Source of the DNA: Loxodes magnus
Taxonomy: Eukaryota; Ciliophora; Karyorelictea; Loxodida; Loxodidae
Direction: 5' to 3'
NCBI GenBank assembly: GCA_946699065.1
Contig: CAMPDV010000699.1
Location: 1-64,000, forward strand
Length of the DNA stretch: 64,000 nt
The position numbers were made by a program, and so were the translations under genes. Below the pieces are notes generated by a model. The model ran no database searches and was not told the origin of the DNA. It saw only the letters and a list, made by a program, of their open reading frames with translations. Positions 48,170 to 60,605 of this stretch are shown in pieces (position 1 is the first letter of the stretch; every line of letters begins with the position of its first letter).

Positions 48170-50940
48170 AAAATATAATAGTTTCAATATTTAAGAATAT
48201 TGAGACATAGTTGCAATAAATATACCTTAGACTATAAATATTACAAATATGTTGAAAGATAAAAGTTTGTAAATGTCAATCAAGCTTCTTCTTGTTCTTT
48301 CTCTATCATATATTTTTATTTATTGTCTTTTTTTTCTTCTAGAAACTCTTCTAAAAGCTTATCTTGTAGTTCAAACATTTCAATACGCTTTTTTAGTAAT
48401 TTAGAATGAAAATTTTTGATTAATTTGTCTATTTTAGTAATTTGATTATTTGAAAAATGTTAGTTTATATAGTTTTAGTCATAAAGAATTAGTTTCTTCT
48501 TGTGTTTAAAAGCTTTATGACTTTCAAGTTCCTCAATAATGTCTGCATAGTATTAGCAATCAAAAATATGATCAGTTTCATCAAAGTCTTAGCCACATAA
48601 GCAAATAATGCTATATCTAACGTTAATGTGGCGATTACTAAGTTCTTATTGAAAATTATAAGAAAAAGTGCTCAGTTTATAGATAGAAATAGTCTCTCTA
48701 ATATAGTGTTTATTATATTTGGTATAAGTAATTTCAGGAAATACACTTTAATTATTTTATATTTAGTCTATAATTCTTTTTGCTGTTGGCATAAGTGTAT
48801 TCCTAGAGAGACATTCCATTAAGAATTTATCTTTTATTTTTTATTCTGTGAGCTTATAAAAATCCATCTTACTCTAAACATGTGACATGTCAAAATTATA
48901 CAAATCGATACATTTCTTTATATGTTTCTAGTATGGTAAATTAAATTTAGTACATTTTTTCTAATAGAAAAGCAGTATCTGAATTAGGATTTTCTTTGCT
49001 ATATTACATTAATTTTTAATAAAAGTGCATTAAATTTTTAGTTGCTATATGTGTAAAAGGAAACCAGTTTAGGTCAATAAAGCATGACTCATTGAATGTG
49101 AATTCTTAAGATCTAAACGCCTATCTTGAGATAAGTCCTTACGATTTTGTTATCTTGTTTTTTATTCCCTTAATTCCAGAAATAGTAGCTCATGGAGTAA
49201 TATCACTTCCATATTCAACTTTAGGCAAAATAAAAGTTCTACAAAAAGTTTTGAAGCTGAGAGGGGATACTAATCCATATTTAGAAAATATTGCAGTAGC
49301 TTTATAAATAGCTACTCTGTATTTGGTAGCTACTGCTGTACAATGTAATTTGTAATTTTACTTTATTCCTAACTAATATCCTAAATAGGTAACTTCATCT
49401 TTTTAAGCAATTGGAATCCCATTGAGCTTATATTAATAGAAGGTTAACTTTCTTTTCATTTTTTTTCAAGAATTCTATTACTTCACGTTTGGCTACATTA
49501 ATTATAAGTTTTACTCAATCAAAAACTGTAGATGTAGCTTATAATAATTTTTAGGCATTTTTCTAGGAAGAGGAAAATAGGATTAAGTCGTCAGCAAAGG
49601 TTCGTACTACGAAAGTTTTAGATAATATCTGAAATCCTAATTTCTTCTGATTATCTTCTAAATATCTTATAACAGTATCATAGTATAAAATTGCAAGTAC
49701 AGGTGCATGGCTACTTCCTTATAATACTCCATTGTTATATTTAATTGTTCTTGTAAGATATCCATCAATTATAAGCTTAGCATCAACATTATCGTAAAAA
49801 GATTCTAGTGCCAATATTAGGTCCAAAGGTAGCCTAAGTCTTCTAAGATGATCAAAAAGTAGTTTCCTAGATATGCTATCAAACATTTGTTCTACATCTA
49901 TTAAAGTAGCAATTAATTACTTTTTATGGGGCCATCTACGATGCAAGTCTATAATTTACTAAATAATTCAAATTTGCTAAGTAGTGGAGCGTTTACGAAT
50001 AAATCCAAATTAGGCTGGATGTAAAATGTTTCGTTCATAAATATAATTATAAAGTCATTATGTTAGTGCTTTATCATAAATTTTAAGTAGACAGTTCAAT
50101 AAAGCTATAGGTCGTTAATTACATCAATTACTTTTGCTTCCTTTTTTGAAAATCGGAAGAATGTTTATTTTTTTCATTGCATTAGGTATTTTAATGTTCT
50201 AAGCATGTTATTAATGAAACTTGTAATATTTGATGCAAATCTTAACCTCCATATTTAATAAGCTTACCATATTTTATAAATGACTTAATTTCTAATTTAA
50301 GATAAAAGATTTATTTCTAAATATTCCCTCTATTTTTCTATTTGAGAAGTCAAATTCTATCTTACTTATTTTCGAATGTTTATCAAAAACGTTAGTTTCC
50401 CAATTTTCAATAAATTGCTATTGTTTGTTAAAGTTAAAATTCATCTAATTACGAATTTTAGGGTTTTTTAGATTTTTAGCTTGTTTAAACATTATTTAAG
50501 CATTTTTGTTAAGATCTTTATGTTTTTCCTTAGCTTTTTTTTTTTTTTCATTTCCAAAATTTGTGAAGATAACGCTTATAAGATTAAATTTTAAGCTAGT
50601 AAAGTTTGGTAACTTCTTAATTATGACGTCCATACAAAGTTAATGCTTTCTAATATGCAATATTATCCTTTTTTGCTTGAACAAATAACGTAGCTAAGTA
50701 AATTGGCAATTGATAATAGTTTTTCCTTTGATTTTAAGATTCAAGCGCAATCTCAGCATTATAACTAATAAGATTGCAGATGAATTAGTACTAATTTTGA
50801 ACATCGTTTTAATCAAGTTACTAGAATTGATAAAATTATCCAAAAAATAGATTTTAATAATAGTTTCTCGCTTCCAAATCCTATAATTTAGAAATTTTAA
50901 AGAGTAATCATTATTGTTAATCTTATTCACTTCTTTTTAA
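48170..50940 (-). mobile_element. LINE-A, 5'-truncated copy with complete RT
   Basis: Carries the 3' half of LINE-A that is missing from the array: RT palm, C-terminal region and 3' UTR. It lies between the end of a broken leader (about 48165) and a second, complete leader (50941). The right junction (TAATATTA at about 50938) is identical to the array junctions. Compared with the array copies it lacks about 80 bases near 50262. A 3'-UTR hairpin TCAATATT-TAAG-AATATTGA lies at 48184-48203. Confidence 0.8.
48280..50930 (-). CDS. LINE-A reverse transcriptase (no endonuclease)
   Basis: The minus-strand reading includes GF..RSTTQQIW, motif A DVEQMFDSIS (about 49870-49890), the catalytic FADD box (49587-49598, FADDLILFSS), the thumb segment LPKVEYGSDITPW (about 49200) and a zinc motif C-x-C-G..H-x4-C (48556-48603). 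It ends KEQEEA at TGA 48280-48282. The FADD aspartates and motif A aspartate needed for polymerisation are kept. The N-terminal endonuclease is absent, so the copy is non-autonomous. The deletion near 50262 may disturb the frame; not every codon between motifs was checked. The plus-strand frame at 48628-48822 and the minus-strand frame at 50694-50930 are standard-code fragments. Confidence 0.75.
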
Positions 50941-51179
50941 TATTAAACACTTTGCATATATAAAATGTTATAAATATTTTCTTTGATAAGCAAACATTAA
51001 TATATTCTTATTTATCAATTAAAATACTATAGTTAGTTATTTTAATTAGCTAGTAAAATAAAGATACTATAAGATTTAATTAAAAATATATTATATTATA
51101 AAGTATTAAAATTAGTTAATATTACTACTAGTTTATTTTATAATTTTTAAATTTAAATAATTTTTCAATTTTTTATGAA
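50941..51179 (+). promoter_or_regulatory. Leader upstream of gene copy 8
   Basis: Complete leader, the second within one inter-gene interval; the first (47575-48165) is split by the SINE-like element. Confidence 0.35.
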
Positions 51180-52565
51180 ATGGATTTAGAAGATATTACA
51201 TGCATAATCTGTAAAGAAGTTTATGATGATGGATAGAGAAAACCTTTAATCTTGGAGTGTGGAAATACGTTTTGCTTATCCTGTGTTTCTTAATAAATAC
51301 AGAATAACTAGTAAAAGTTTTAGTGTGTTAATTGTAATCAAACCCATGATATTGCTGTTATTACCGTTCTTCAGACCAATAAAATATATCTCAAACTAGT
51401 TTAGAAATATGTATAAAAAGAACTAAAGCCTAAGTTAGTTTGCAAATGCTCTAATGATTCCAAAATAAACTTTTATTGTAAGTAAGATAACACTCTCTGC
51501 TGTGGAGTTTGTATTTATTCTCACAAAGATCATTTAGATAACTATTTTCCTATTAAATAATTTGAAACAGAACTGTAAGAGCTACATGGAATTCTAACTA
51601 ATAATATTATAAAAGAAGGAGAAAAAATAGTAAATGTAATTAATTAAATGATTAATCCTAATAAATAATAAAAATCCATCTAAGCATAGTAAATTAACGA
51701 AACAGCTGAAAATGTTTTTAAACTAATAAAAGAAATTTATAAAATATAACCTAAAACTTAGTATCTATAACACTTAAAATCATTATAAGAAATAGATAAA
51801 GAAAGCTTAAAAAAGTAAATAGATGAAATTGATTAAATTAAAATAGAAAAATAGAAACAAATAAAAGAATTAGATACTAAAATTTAAGAACTTTAATAAC
51901 AAATCTTAGTATTAGATAAAAAGAAAATTAGTAAACAAGATAACTATTAAATTTTAGAAAATTGACATTGAAAAATACTTTTGAGACAATAAACTACAAA
52001 ATTAATTTTAAAATAAATAGCTAAATAGTTAAATCCCTTATTTAGTGAAACTTAAATAATAAAATAATAGTAAGATCTAAATTGATTATATGAATAACTA
52101 CCAAAAAATAAGTTTAAGTAAGCAGTGTTATTAGTAAGAGAGTCTTAAAATGGACCTGATGCATGATAAAATTATAGACTAGTTTATCCAACTTTATTTA
52201 TAATAAAGAGTACAAATGATTATATATTTGGAGCATATAGTGCAGTAGCATTTCATTAAACTAATGGATAATATAATGCAGATAATTCGAAAGAGAGTTT
52301 TTTATTTTCGATAAATAGAAAAACAAAACATTAAATATTTTAAAATTTAGAAAAAGCAAATTATTATCATACTAGTTATGGACCAACATTTGGAGGAGGT
52401 CATGATATCTAATTTTACAAAGATAAAAATTAATAAGGATATAGTAATTTAGGACATACATATTAAACATCACATTAATATGGTTCAAATGAAGCATATA
52501 ATCATTTAGCAGGAAATTATAATTGGAAGTTATCAGATTATGAGATGTATCTTTTAATACCTCAG
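51180..52565 (+). CDS. RING finger / B-box / coiled-coil / TLDc protein, copy 8
   Basis: Open for 462 codons to Leu-Ile-Pro-Gln. The N-terminal half resembles copies 1-4 and 6 (IYLK) and the coiled coil end resembles copies 5-7. The TLDc patch after FGGG matches copies 1-4 and 6 (HDIQFYKDKN). TGA codons at residues 262 and 264, as in copy 5. A net four-base loss after TLDc (about 52640-52690) breaks the frame before the hydrophobic extension, unlike copies 4-7 and 9. Confidence 0.85.
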
Positions 52566-54909
52566 TAAACATAAATATTTTAAAATATATATAAAAATAA
52601 TATTTATGTTTACATTAAATTAAATAATTTAGATGATACCAATTTTAAAGATATTCATACTTTTTTACTAATGAGAATATTTTAAATTAAAATTCATTAA
52701 AGAACTTCATTATATTTTTAATTTTAGTAATTAAATATTTCTTATAATAAAGACTGAAAAAATATTAGATTTCTAAATAACTTTCTCATTATAATTTAAA
52801 CTAAATTGGCATAAAAAGGCAGGTAAACTATAATAATTCAAAATATATAAAAATAATATTTTTTATTATTATTTTACAAAAAAAATTTAATAATTAGTTA
52901 ATAAAGCAAATATTAAGAGATTCATAAAATTACACTGATAGAAAAATATAAAAAAATGAGACTTAATATATTATTAAATTTTTAGGTATTAAAATAAATT
53001 TTCCAATACTAAAATATTCTAAATATTATATTCATAAACAATTCAAGTAAGAATATAAGTTTCTTGCATAAAAAATCTAGCCAAAAAATGTAGATAGATC
53101 AATAGGAACCAAATAAATTCCAACAAGAAATTTTCATACATATTTAGTTTAAAACTATTAAGAGCAATGAAAGATCAAATTACGTTCACATAGAAGAAAA
53201 ATTAAATTTTAGGATTATAACAAAGAGAAAGAAAAGAAATTTAATATTTATAAAATTTAAAATATTTGTTATTAAACATATAAATACTTTAGTAAAAAGT
53301 ATTTTAATTCCAATTTCATTTTCACTCAAACTATTCGTTAGATTGAATAATGAATATCTAGAAAATTTAATTATATTTTTAAATTAGAGATAAAATTCAA
53401 ATAAAGGGATATGTCTTACAATAGTCCAAATTATAAGAAAGTTTCAAAAAAAAGAATGATTAATACTTTTTTGATCCTTAAAAAGATGTAAAATGTGAAA
53501 AAAACAGTAGAAAAATGATTATTTCTATTTCAAAAAGCTAAAAAATAGACCAAGAGATTTCTGTATAAGTAGATATTTTGTGTTTGTAAAAAAATGAAAG
53601 AAATAATTTTTACATTAAGATACTAAAGTAAAATATAATAGAATAAAATGATTAACTTTTATTGGAGTGAAATAAAGAAAATTTATTTTATTAATACATT
53701 TTTTCGAGTCAAATTAAATAAAAATGAAAGAAGGAATTTATTTAAAAGCTTGTTAAAAAGCCTCAATTTCCTATAAACCTACTAAGAAAAAATCTATTGT
53801 TGAAAGAATGAATAAAGTCATTTAAATTCTATTTAAATTTGAACTTTGCATAGGAAAATATTAAAAGGTTGCGAAATTAAGATAAAACAGTGAGTTGGAA
53901 GAATATTTTAAATTTGAATAATATTAGTTGAAAATAATATAAATTAGCAGTATTTTTTTCTTAATTTGAGGATATTATTCGGGATTTTAATGTTTATTTA
54001 GACATAATTATAATAAAAAAATAATAAAAAATAAGTGTTTTTAGTGTTTAATTTTTCAAGGATTTCAACCAAGTACCTTCTACCATTTTGTTTTTTGATA
54101 AATATCGTGGCTTTTTTATGTAAAAGATTTCTGTTGATGACTATCTACAGTTCTTACATTCATTTTATATTTATATTACAATTTCAGATATTCAAAGCTT
54201 ATTAACACTTTTATGTTCTTTGTTGTTTTATTATATATATAATATGAATATTAGCAGTATCGGGAGAACTAGTAGGTAATCTTGCGCAATATATACGGTA
54301 TTACGAGTAATTTTGGACTAGATTCTGCTATGAGGAAATGTGAATCAATTTTGAAGAGAATAACCTAACTTGTCTGAGGGTTCTGCTTGGAGTATGAACT
54401 TTTGACTGACGGGTTAACTAATTATTTATCTATTTAATTACTAATTCTTATTTGATCTTATTCAAGAAGACTGGAGTATTTGGTTCAAGATTCGAGAATA
54501 ATCTTTTAGTAGAATCCCATTTTGAGAAGTAGATGTGATTCATTGAACGAATAGAATGACAAAAGAAATATGAGAACACTTTTTTTAATTTTAATATTGA
54601 AAAGCTACGCACCGACGAGGTGTTCTTGCTCAATTATCCTTTATCATTTATTTATTTATCTGGAGTTTTTCAAGATCAGTATCGTTGTTTATTTATAGTT
54701 ATTTTATTTATAGTTCCAACAGTTTTTTTTCTATTTTTCCTGGATCTTTTTTCTTATTTTTTTGATTGTTCTTTTCTCTTTTGTAAATTAGTATCAGTCT
54801 TTTAATCTTGTTTCATTTATTAATCATTTAATTTAGCTTGGTCTCTTTCATTTTCCATGTTTTCTTCTTGATAAATAACAATAGTGATTGCTTATAAAGT
54901 TACTTATCT
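52566..54909 (+). other. Full-length tail of gene copy 8
   Basis: As at 26073-28399, with the hairpin at 54600-54633. Short open frames here (54448-54633 minus, 54620-54805 plus) overlap the hairpin and are not conserved. Confidence 0.5.
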
Positions 54910-56340
54910 GTTAATAAGTTACTAAGATTAGCTGGACACGTAGTAATATTAATTTATTGCTTTAGCATAAATATTTTAATTAGTTCTCTGATCTCTTTCT
55001 TAAATGAAAATTGTTATTTCATATTTTTAAATTAGCTTTAACATTCAATCTAGTTAACTTTATAGATCTCATTTTCCTACTTGATTATTAAGTTCTTTTT
55101 AGTCTTTTTCCTTTGCCACGATAACGAAGAGTCTTATAAAGTTTGCTTTTTTAGTCTAATTTTGCTTCTGGTCTTTTGCTAATACTTTTACACTTTACTA
55201 TTCTTCCTTTTTTTCCAAGTTTTTAAGAAATGTAATTTATTCTTAATTATAAAGCTTAAATACTATGAAATAAAATGGATTAAACCTCTTCTTCAAAAAT
55301 ATGCAACTTTAACTATCACAAGAAAGAATCATGATAATTATTCTCGAAGAACCAGGTAATAAAAACTTAATTTTCAGACTTAAACGAAAAAATTAAGACC
55401 TTGTTACAAGCCACAGTGCAGATTTAGCAAGAAAATAACTCATTAAAAAGAAAATTAGCAGCAATTCGGAAACCTAAGAATTAAATTTTAAACTAAATTA
55501 AATTGAAGAAAGACTTAAATAATTTACTTTTATAATTAAAAAGATGGTGGGAGCTGAGACTGACCTTCTTGATTAAACTTTCGTATTTTATGGAAGAAAC
55601 AAGTTTCTTCCTATCGCTGAAAAAGTATTTGATCAGAGTCGTTTTCTGAAGGGAAGATTGTCTATGAGATTATCTGCTCATAGTGATGGAACTCACTAGT
55701 AACTGTGTCTGGAACACAACATTATGTCCCCGTTATTCCTTAAAAAGAGAGCGTCGGATTATCTAACTGGAAAGGACTTTCCGGTTTCAAAAACTATTTT
55801 AGTTAAAATTAATAATAATTTACTTTATGAAATCATTCAATAATCTAGAAAAACTAATACATTGGAGACTCTCTGGATACTGAGAAAGATAAAAAACTTG
55901 ACTGTATCATAAGACAGAACATATTATTAAGATACTGATTCTATAATAGGACAGGTCACCTAGTAAGACATGTTAGCAGTTTAACATAAAGTAAAGATTT
56001 GAGGAAAAAGACTTAGAAGAAAAATGATCTAAATATATTGCACACAAGAAGATATAATCTACAGAAGAAAATTATGCTAAGAAATATAGTTACAACTGAA
56101 GAGAATAACATAATAAAGAGAAAAATATTTGAAAGAACTGTTTGATGCGTAACATTTGAGAAAGAAAAGGGCTGACCTTAAGAGCAAGTTGAAAACTAAG
56201 GTATAGAAAAAGAAGAGCAAGATTATACATGAGGAACTTCAAAGGACACAGCAGAAATTTTATAAAAAGAAATACATTCGAACTTAAAAGTGGATAACAT
56301 AATAAACGAAGATCAACTTTAATCAGATATTCCCATTATT
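54910..56340 (+). repeat. Element X4 (best-preserved frame)
   Basis: Fourth copy of X. The GC-richer centre (55545-55800) is open in one frame: DGGS-W-D-W-PS-W-LNF, then SESFSEGKIVYEII, then HYVPVIPQKESVG. At least six Trp are encoded by TGA. The downstream charged segment is continuous in the same frame. A coiled coil upstream (about 55330-55500, LNEKIKTLLQATVQ) is in a different frame. Unrecognised; Trp-rich spacing could reflect a transposase-like fold, but no catalytic triad was identified. Confidence 0.5.
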
Positions 56341-57560
56341 AAATTAAATTAAATTAAATTAAAAATAATATAATTTGCTTAATTGCTTTGAAGTTTTATG
56401 TCTAAACTCAATACACTTCTTCTTTTAAGTACTCTTGAAAATGTTATATTATTTCTTCTTGTCTCATTAAATTTAGATTTACTTCTCTATTTTTCATTAA
56501 GTTTTAGAAAGAATATACTTACTTTCATGTTTATTTTATTCTGCTTCATGTAGATTTTATTATTCTATCAATTTGAGTCATATCGTCTTTTTTGCAAAAT
56601 ATTTAATTTATTATGTTTTAATTATATTCTAAGAGCTCTTGTTCTATATTTTCATAAAGATTTTCTTAGTTTATATGATTTTACATTTTATTTTTGTTTT
56701 TAATAATTTTATCTATTTAGGTTTTCATATTATCTATACTTGCTTGGTAGTATATACATTTGAATATGTGTTAGAATTTCTCTTTTTCTTGACATAAGCA
56801 TTAAACATATTCTTAAGGAATATGTCTTTCTTGAAGATCACTTCTAAAAAAAAATAGTTAGGTTCTCAGTCTGAATATTAATTTTGATGATTGCATTTTC
56901 TCTTTGTTTAATAAAAAGTAAGTTATAATTGGGAATTTTTTTACATTTTTGAATTGCTTTATTATAATTTTTGCTGTGATCATTTCTTTTTTTCTTTTTT
57001 TTGTTGTTTTTGTTATTCTTTTAAATGTTTAATTAAAAAAGTGTTCTTTAATTTTTACATCAATGCTTTATCGAATTACATCATATTTAGATTTTATAAA
57101 GCTTTTAAATCTATTTTAAATTTCTTTTACATTTTTTTAATTTATTTCTGTTACTAAGTCTTATTTTTTAACTTATTTAGAATAATTGGATAAACTTTTC
57201 GTCTTTATTCTTAGATTATTACTATTGATTAAATAAATCATTTAGTTTTCTATAAAATTTAAAATATCTTTTTGCAGTTATTTTTTTCAAATCCAAGTCG
57301 GTTAAAATCTATGTGTTGTAACTCAATCCAAGATGCTTATGGCATTTTCATATATTATCTTATAATTTATCGTTAACTTACATGTATTTAATTTTTCACC
57401 TTTGTTATTCCAGTTTGTATACTATATGGAATTATTTCAGCACCATATTCTAATTTAGGTAGAATAAATAATCTGAATAAATTTTTGAAATTAATTGGGA
57501 TTGTTTTATTAAAACTGCTGCAAAATTACTATTAAAATAAGTACTTGGTCTACTAATATT
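56341..57560 (-). mobile_element. LINE-C, 5'-truncated, copy 2
   Basis: Same insertion point, length and target-site duplication as 29858-31087, with a longer AAATT tail (four or more units). It was inherited through duplication of the higher-order unit. The encoded C-terminal RT fragment is as described for copy 1. The plus-strand frame at 56954-57157 is a shadow. Confidence 0.8.
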
Positions 57561-57879
57561 TATAGATATTCCCATTATTATTATAAGTCTTTATTACTCA
57601 CATATTTCACATAATAAATCAAATATTTTTAGGTTATTAATATTAAACACTTTGCATATATAAAATGTTATAAATATTTTCTTTGATAAGCAAACATGTA
57701 TATATTCTTATTTATCAATTAAAATACTATAGTTTATTATTTTAATTAGCTAGTAAAATAAAGATACTACAATATTTAATTAAAAATATATTATATTATA
57801 AAGTATTAAAATTAGTTAATATTACTACTAGTTTATTTTATAATTTTTAAATTTAAATTATTTTTCAACTTTTTATTAA
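57561..57879 (+). promoter_or_regulatory. Spacer and leader upstream of gene copy 9
   Basis: Same layout as 31088-31389. ATGAAATGG is changed to ATTAAATGG just before the start, which leaves only the ATG at 57880 and supports that start in all copies. Confidence 0.4.
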
Positions 57880-59268
57880 ATGGATTTAGAAGATATTACA
57901 TGCATAATCTGTAAAGAAGTTTATGATGATGGATAGAGAAAACCTTTAATACTTGAGTGTGGAAATACTTTCTGTTTATCTTGTGTTTCTTAATAAATCC
58001 AGAATAACTAGCAAAAGTTTTAGTGTGCTAATTGTAATCAAACCCATGATATTGCTGTTATTACCGTTCTTCAGACCAATAAATTAGTTCTTAAATCAGC
58101 TTTAAAATATGTATAAAAAGAACTAAAGCCCAAGTTAGTTTGCAAATGCTCTAATGATTCCAAAATAAACTTTTATTGTAAGTAAGATAACACTCTCTGT
58201 TGTGGAGTTTGTATTTATTCTCACAAAGATCATTTAGATAACTATTTTCCTATTAAATAATTTGAAACAGAACTGTAAGAGCTACATGGAATTCTAACTA
58301 ATAATATTATAAAAGAAGGAGAAAAAATAGTAAATGTAATTAATTAAATGATTAATCCTAATAAATAATAAAAATTAATCTAAGCATAGTAAATTAACGA
58401 AACAGCTGAAAATGTTTTTAAACTAATAAAAGAAATTTATAAAATATAACCTAAAACTTAGTATCTATAACACTTAAAATCATTATAAGAAATAGATAAA
58501 GAAAGCTTAAAAAAGTAAATAGATGAAATTGATTAAATTAAAATAGAAAAATAGAAACAAATAAAAGAATTAGATACTAAAATTTAAGAACTTTAATAAC
58601 AAATCTTAGTATTAGATAAAAAGAAAATTAGTAAACAAGATAACTATTAAATTTTAGAAAATTGACATTGAAAAATACTTTTGAGACAATAAACTACAAA
58701 ATTAATTTTAAAATAAATAGCTAAATAGTAATTAGGTCCCTTTTTTAACGAAACTTAAATAATAAAAAATTAGTAAGATTTGAATTGATTATACGAGTAA
58801 CTACCATAAAATAAGTTTATAAAAGCATAATTATTAGTAAGAGAATCTTAGAATGGACCTGATGCATGATAAAATTATAGACATATGTATCCAACTTTAT
58901 TTATAATAAAGAGTACAAATGATTATATATTTGGAGCATATAGTGCAGTAGCTTTTCATTAAACTAATGGCAATTGAAGTACTGATAATTCGAAAGAGAG
59001 TTTTTTATTTTCGATAAATAGAAAAACAAAACATTAATTATTTTAAAATTTAGGAAGTGCAAATTATTATAATACTGGTTATGGTCCAACATTCGGAGGA
59101 GGATGTGATATTTACACTAATAAAGACAAAAATTCATAAGGATCTAGCAATTTAGGACATACATATTAAACATCACATTAATATGGTTCAAATGAAGCAA
59201 GGAATCATTTAGCAGGAACTTATCAATGGAAGTTATCAGATTATGAGATGTTTCTTTTAATACCTCAG
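57880..59268 (+). CDS. RING finger / B-box / coiled-coil / TLDc protein, copy 9
   Basis: Open for 463 codons. RING and B-box ligands are intact. The TLDc patch after FGGG reads CDIYTNKDKN, a fifth version. Beyond TLDc a one-base insertion near 59290 is offset by a one-base loss near 59365, so the hydrophobic segment FIIFLILVISYFL stays in frame. This copy lacks the hairpin tail and element X; the following sequence changes at about 59600 to gag-like genes. Confidence 0.85.
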
Positions 59269-59639
59269 TAAACATAAATATTTTAAGTTTTTTATAAAAA
59301 ATTATTTTTCAGATTACATAAAAGCAAATCATTTGGATAATACCAATTTTAGAAGATATTCATTCTTTTTTTATTAAAGAAAAGTTTAAAAAATTAAAAT
59401 TCATTAAAGGATTTCATTATATTTTTAATTTTAGTGATTTCATATTTCTTATAATAAAGACTGAAAAAATATTGATATGCTTCTCAATAACTTTCTCATT
59501 ATAATTTTAATTAATCTGCTTTAATAAAGCAGTTAAACTAAAATAGTTCAGAGATATAAAAGATAAAAAATTATTTTTTTATTAATATTATAATATCAAA
59601 AATTTAAAACGATAAGATAAATCATTTTAAATTTCATGC
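59269..59639 (+). other. Short tail of gene copy 9
   Basis: The first 300 bases match other tails. Homology stops at about 59600, before the segment carrying the hairpin. Confidence 0.5.
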
Positions 59640-60441
59640 TTTTTTAAAACCTTTGTATTCAGTCATCTGTCCTTTTCCATCAGCTTGTCTCCAATAGGTT
59701 GTTGAGAATTCCTACTAGGCTTAGTTAGGCGGTGTAGCACTACATTAATGCTCCTTCCTTTATTATTCTGAATAGTTTATATCTTGCATTTAGCGATTAT
59801 AATTATTCTTACTCCAAGGATTAAAATTTGAAATATAGAATTTGTTTCTATTTATTTTCCCATTTTAAGTTGGATATATATATTAAGCATCTTTATAAAT
59901 TTTAAATTTATTCTTTCTTTAAATTTTGCTTAGTTAGTAACAGTATTTTCAATAATGGTATTTATTGCACATATATCATTTTATTCTTCTTTTAGACTAT
60001 TATTCCTGTTGTTATTTTAAATTAATGTTTATTATTTATTTTATTTTGTGGCTTTATTTTCTATTTCCATATTATCTGATTAATCCTGCTAAAGCAAATG
60101 GTGCTACTGTAGTTGATTTATAGATTTGAGGTATCCTTTGCTTCAGTTTTTTTTCAATGTCTTATGTTGATTAATATTGTTTCTCAAGCAAAGGCTTTAT
60201 TAGTTTTTCTTCTTTCTCAATAAAGTATCCTAGTTGAACAACAAAACCTACTAGGGAGTTAAAATATCTCTCTTTAAGTTTGTATTGAGAGTTTTTTTCT
60301 TTCTGGACAGGCGGCTAATGTTCCCCCTATACATCCCTCACCTCACTTTCATTCATTATAGTTACGGGATTTTCTCTATTCTTGGAAAGCCTTTCTGTTT
60401 TAGATTTTTCGCTCAAAGTTCTATTATTTCTTAGAAGCCAT
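59640..60441 (-). pseudogene. Lys/Gln-rich coiled-coil gene, decayed inverted copy
   Basis: Starts at ATG on the minus strand (MASKKQQNF) and ends with sequence matching the right-hand copy (LNAR.KLFRI.K.GALM.CYTAQLSLV). The reading frame is shifted at least twice in the middle, although the local peptide matches (LLEKQYQ, IEKKLKQRI). It lies head to head with the copy at 60606, about 165 bases between starts. The C-terminal parts form an imperfect inverted repeat of about 160 bases visible at 59640-59800 and 61300-61460. Confidence 0.6.
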
Positions 60442-60605
60442 TTTCTTCTTTATAAAAATAAAATCATCATATAAAATGCTTAATCTACACAGACAGAAAA
60501 CTACAAAAATAAATCCAAACAGAGAGCTATAATATACTGTTAAGCTAGGTATCAAAAGTAATTTACCAATCCTAAAACTGACTAATTATTATATTATAAT
60601 ATAAA

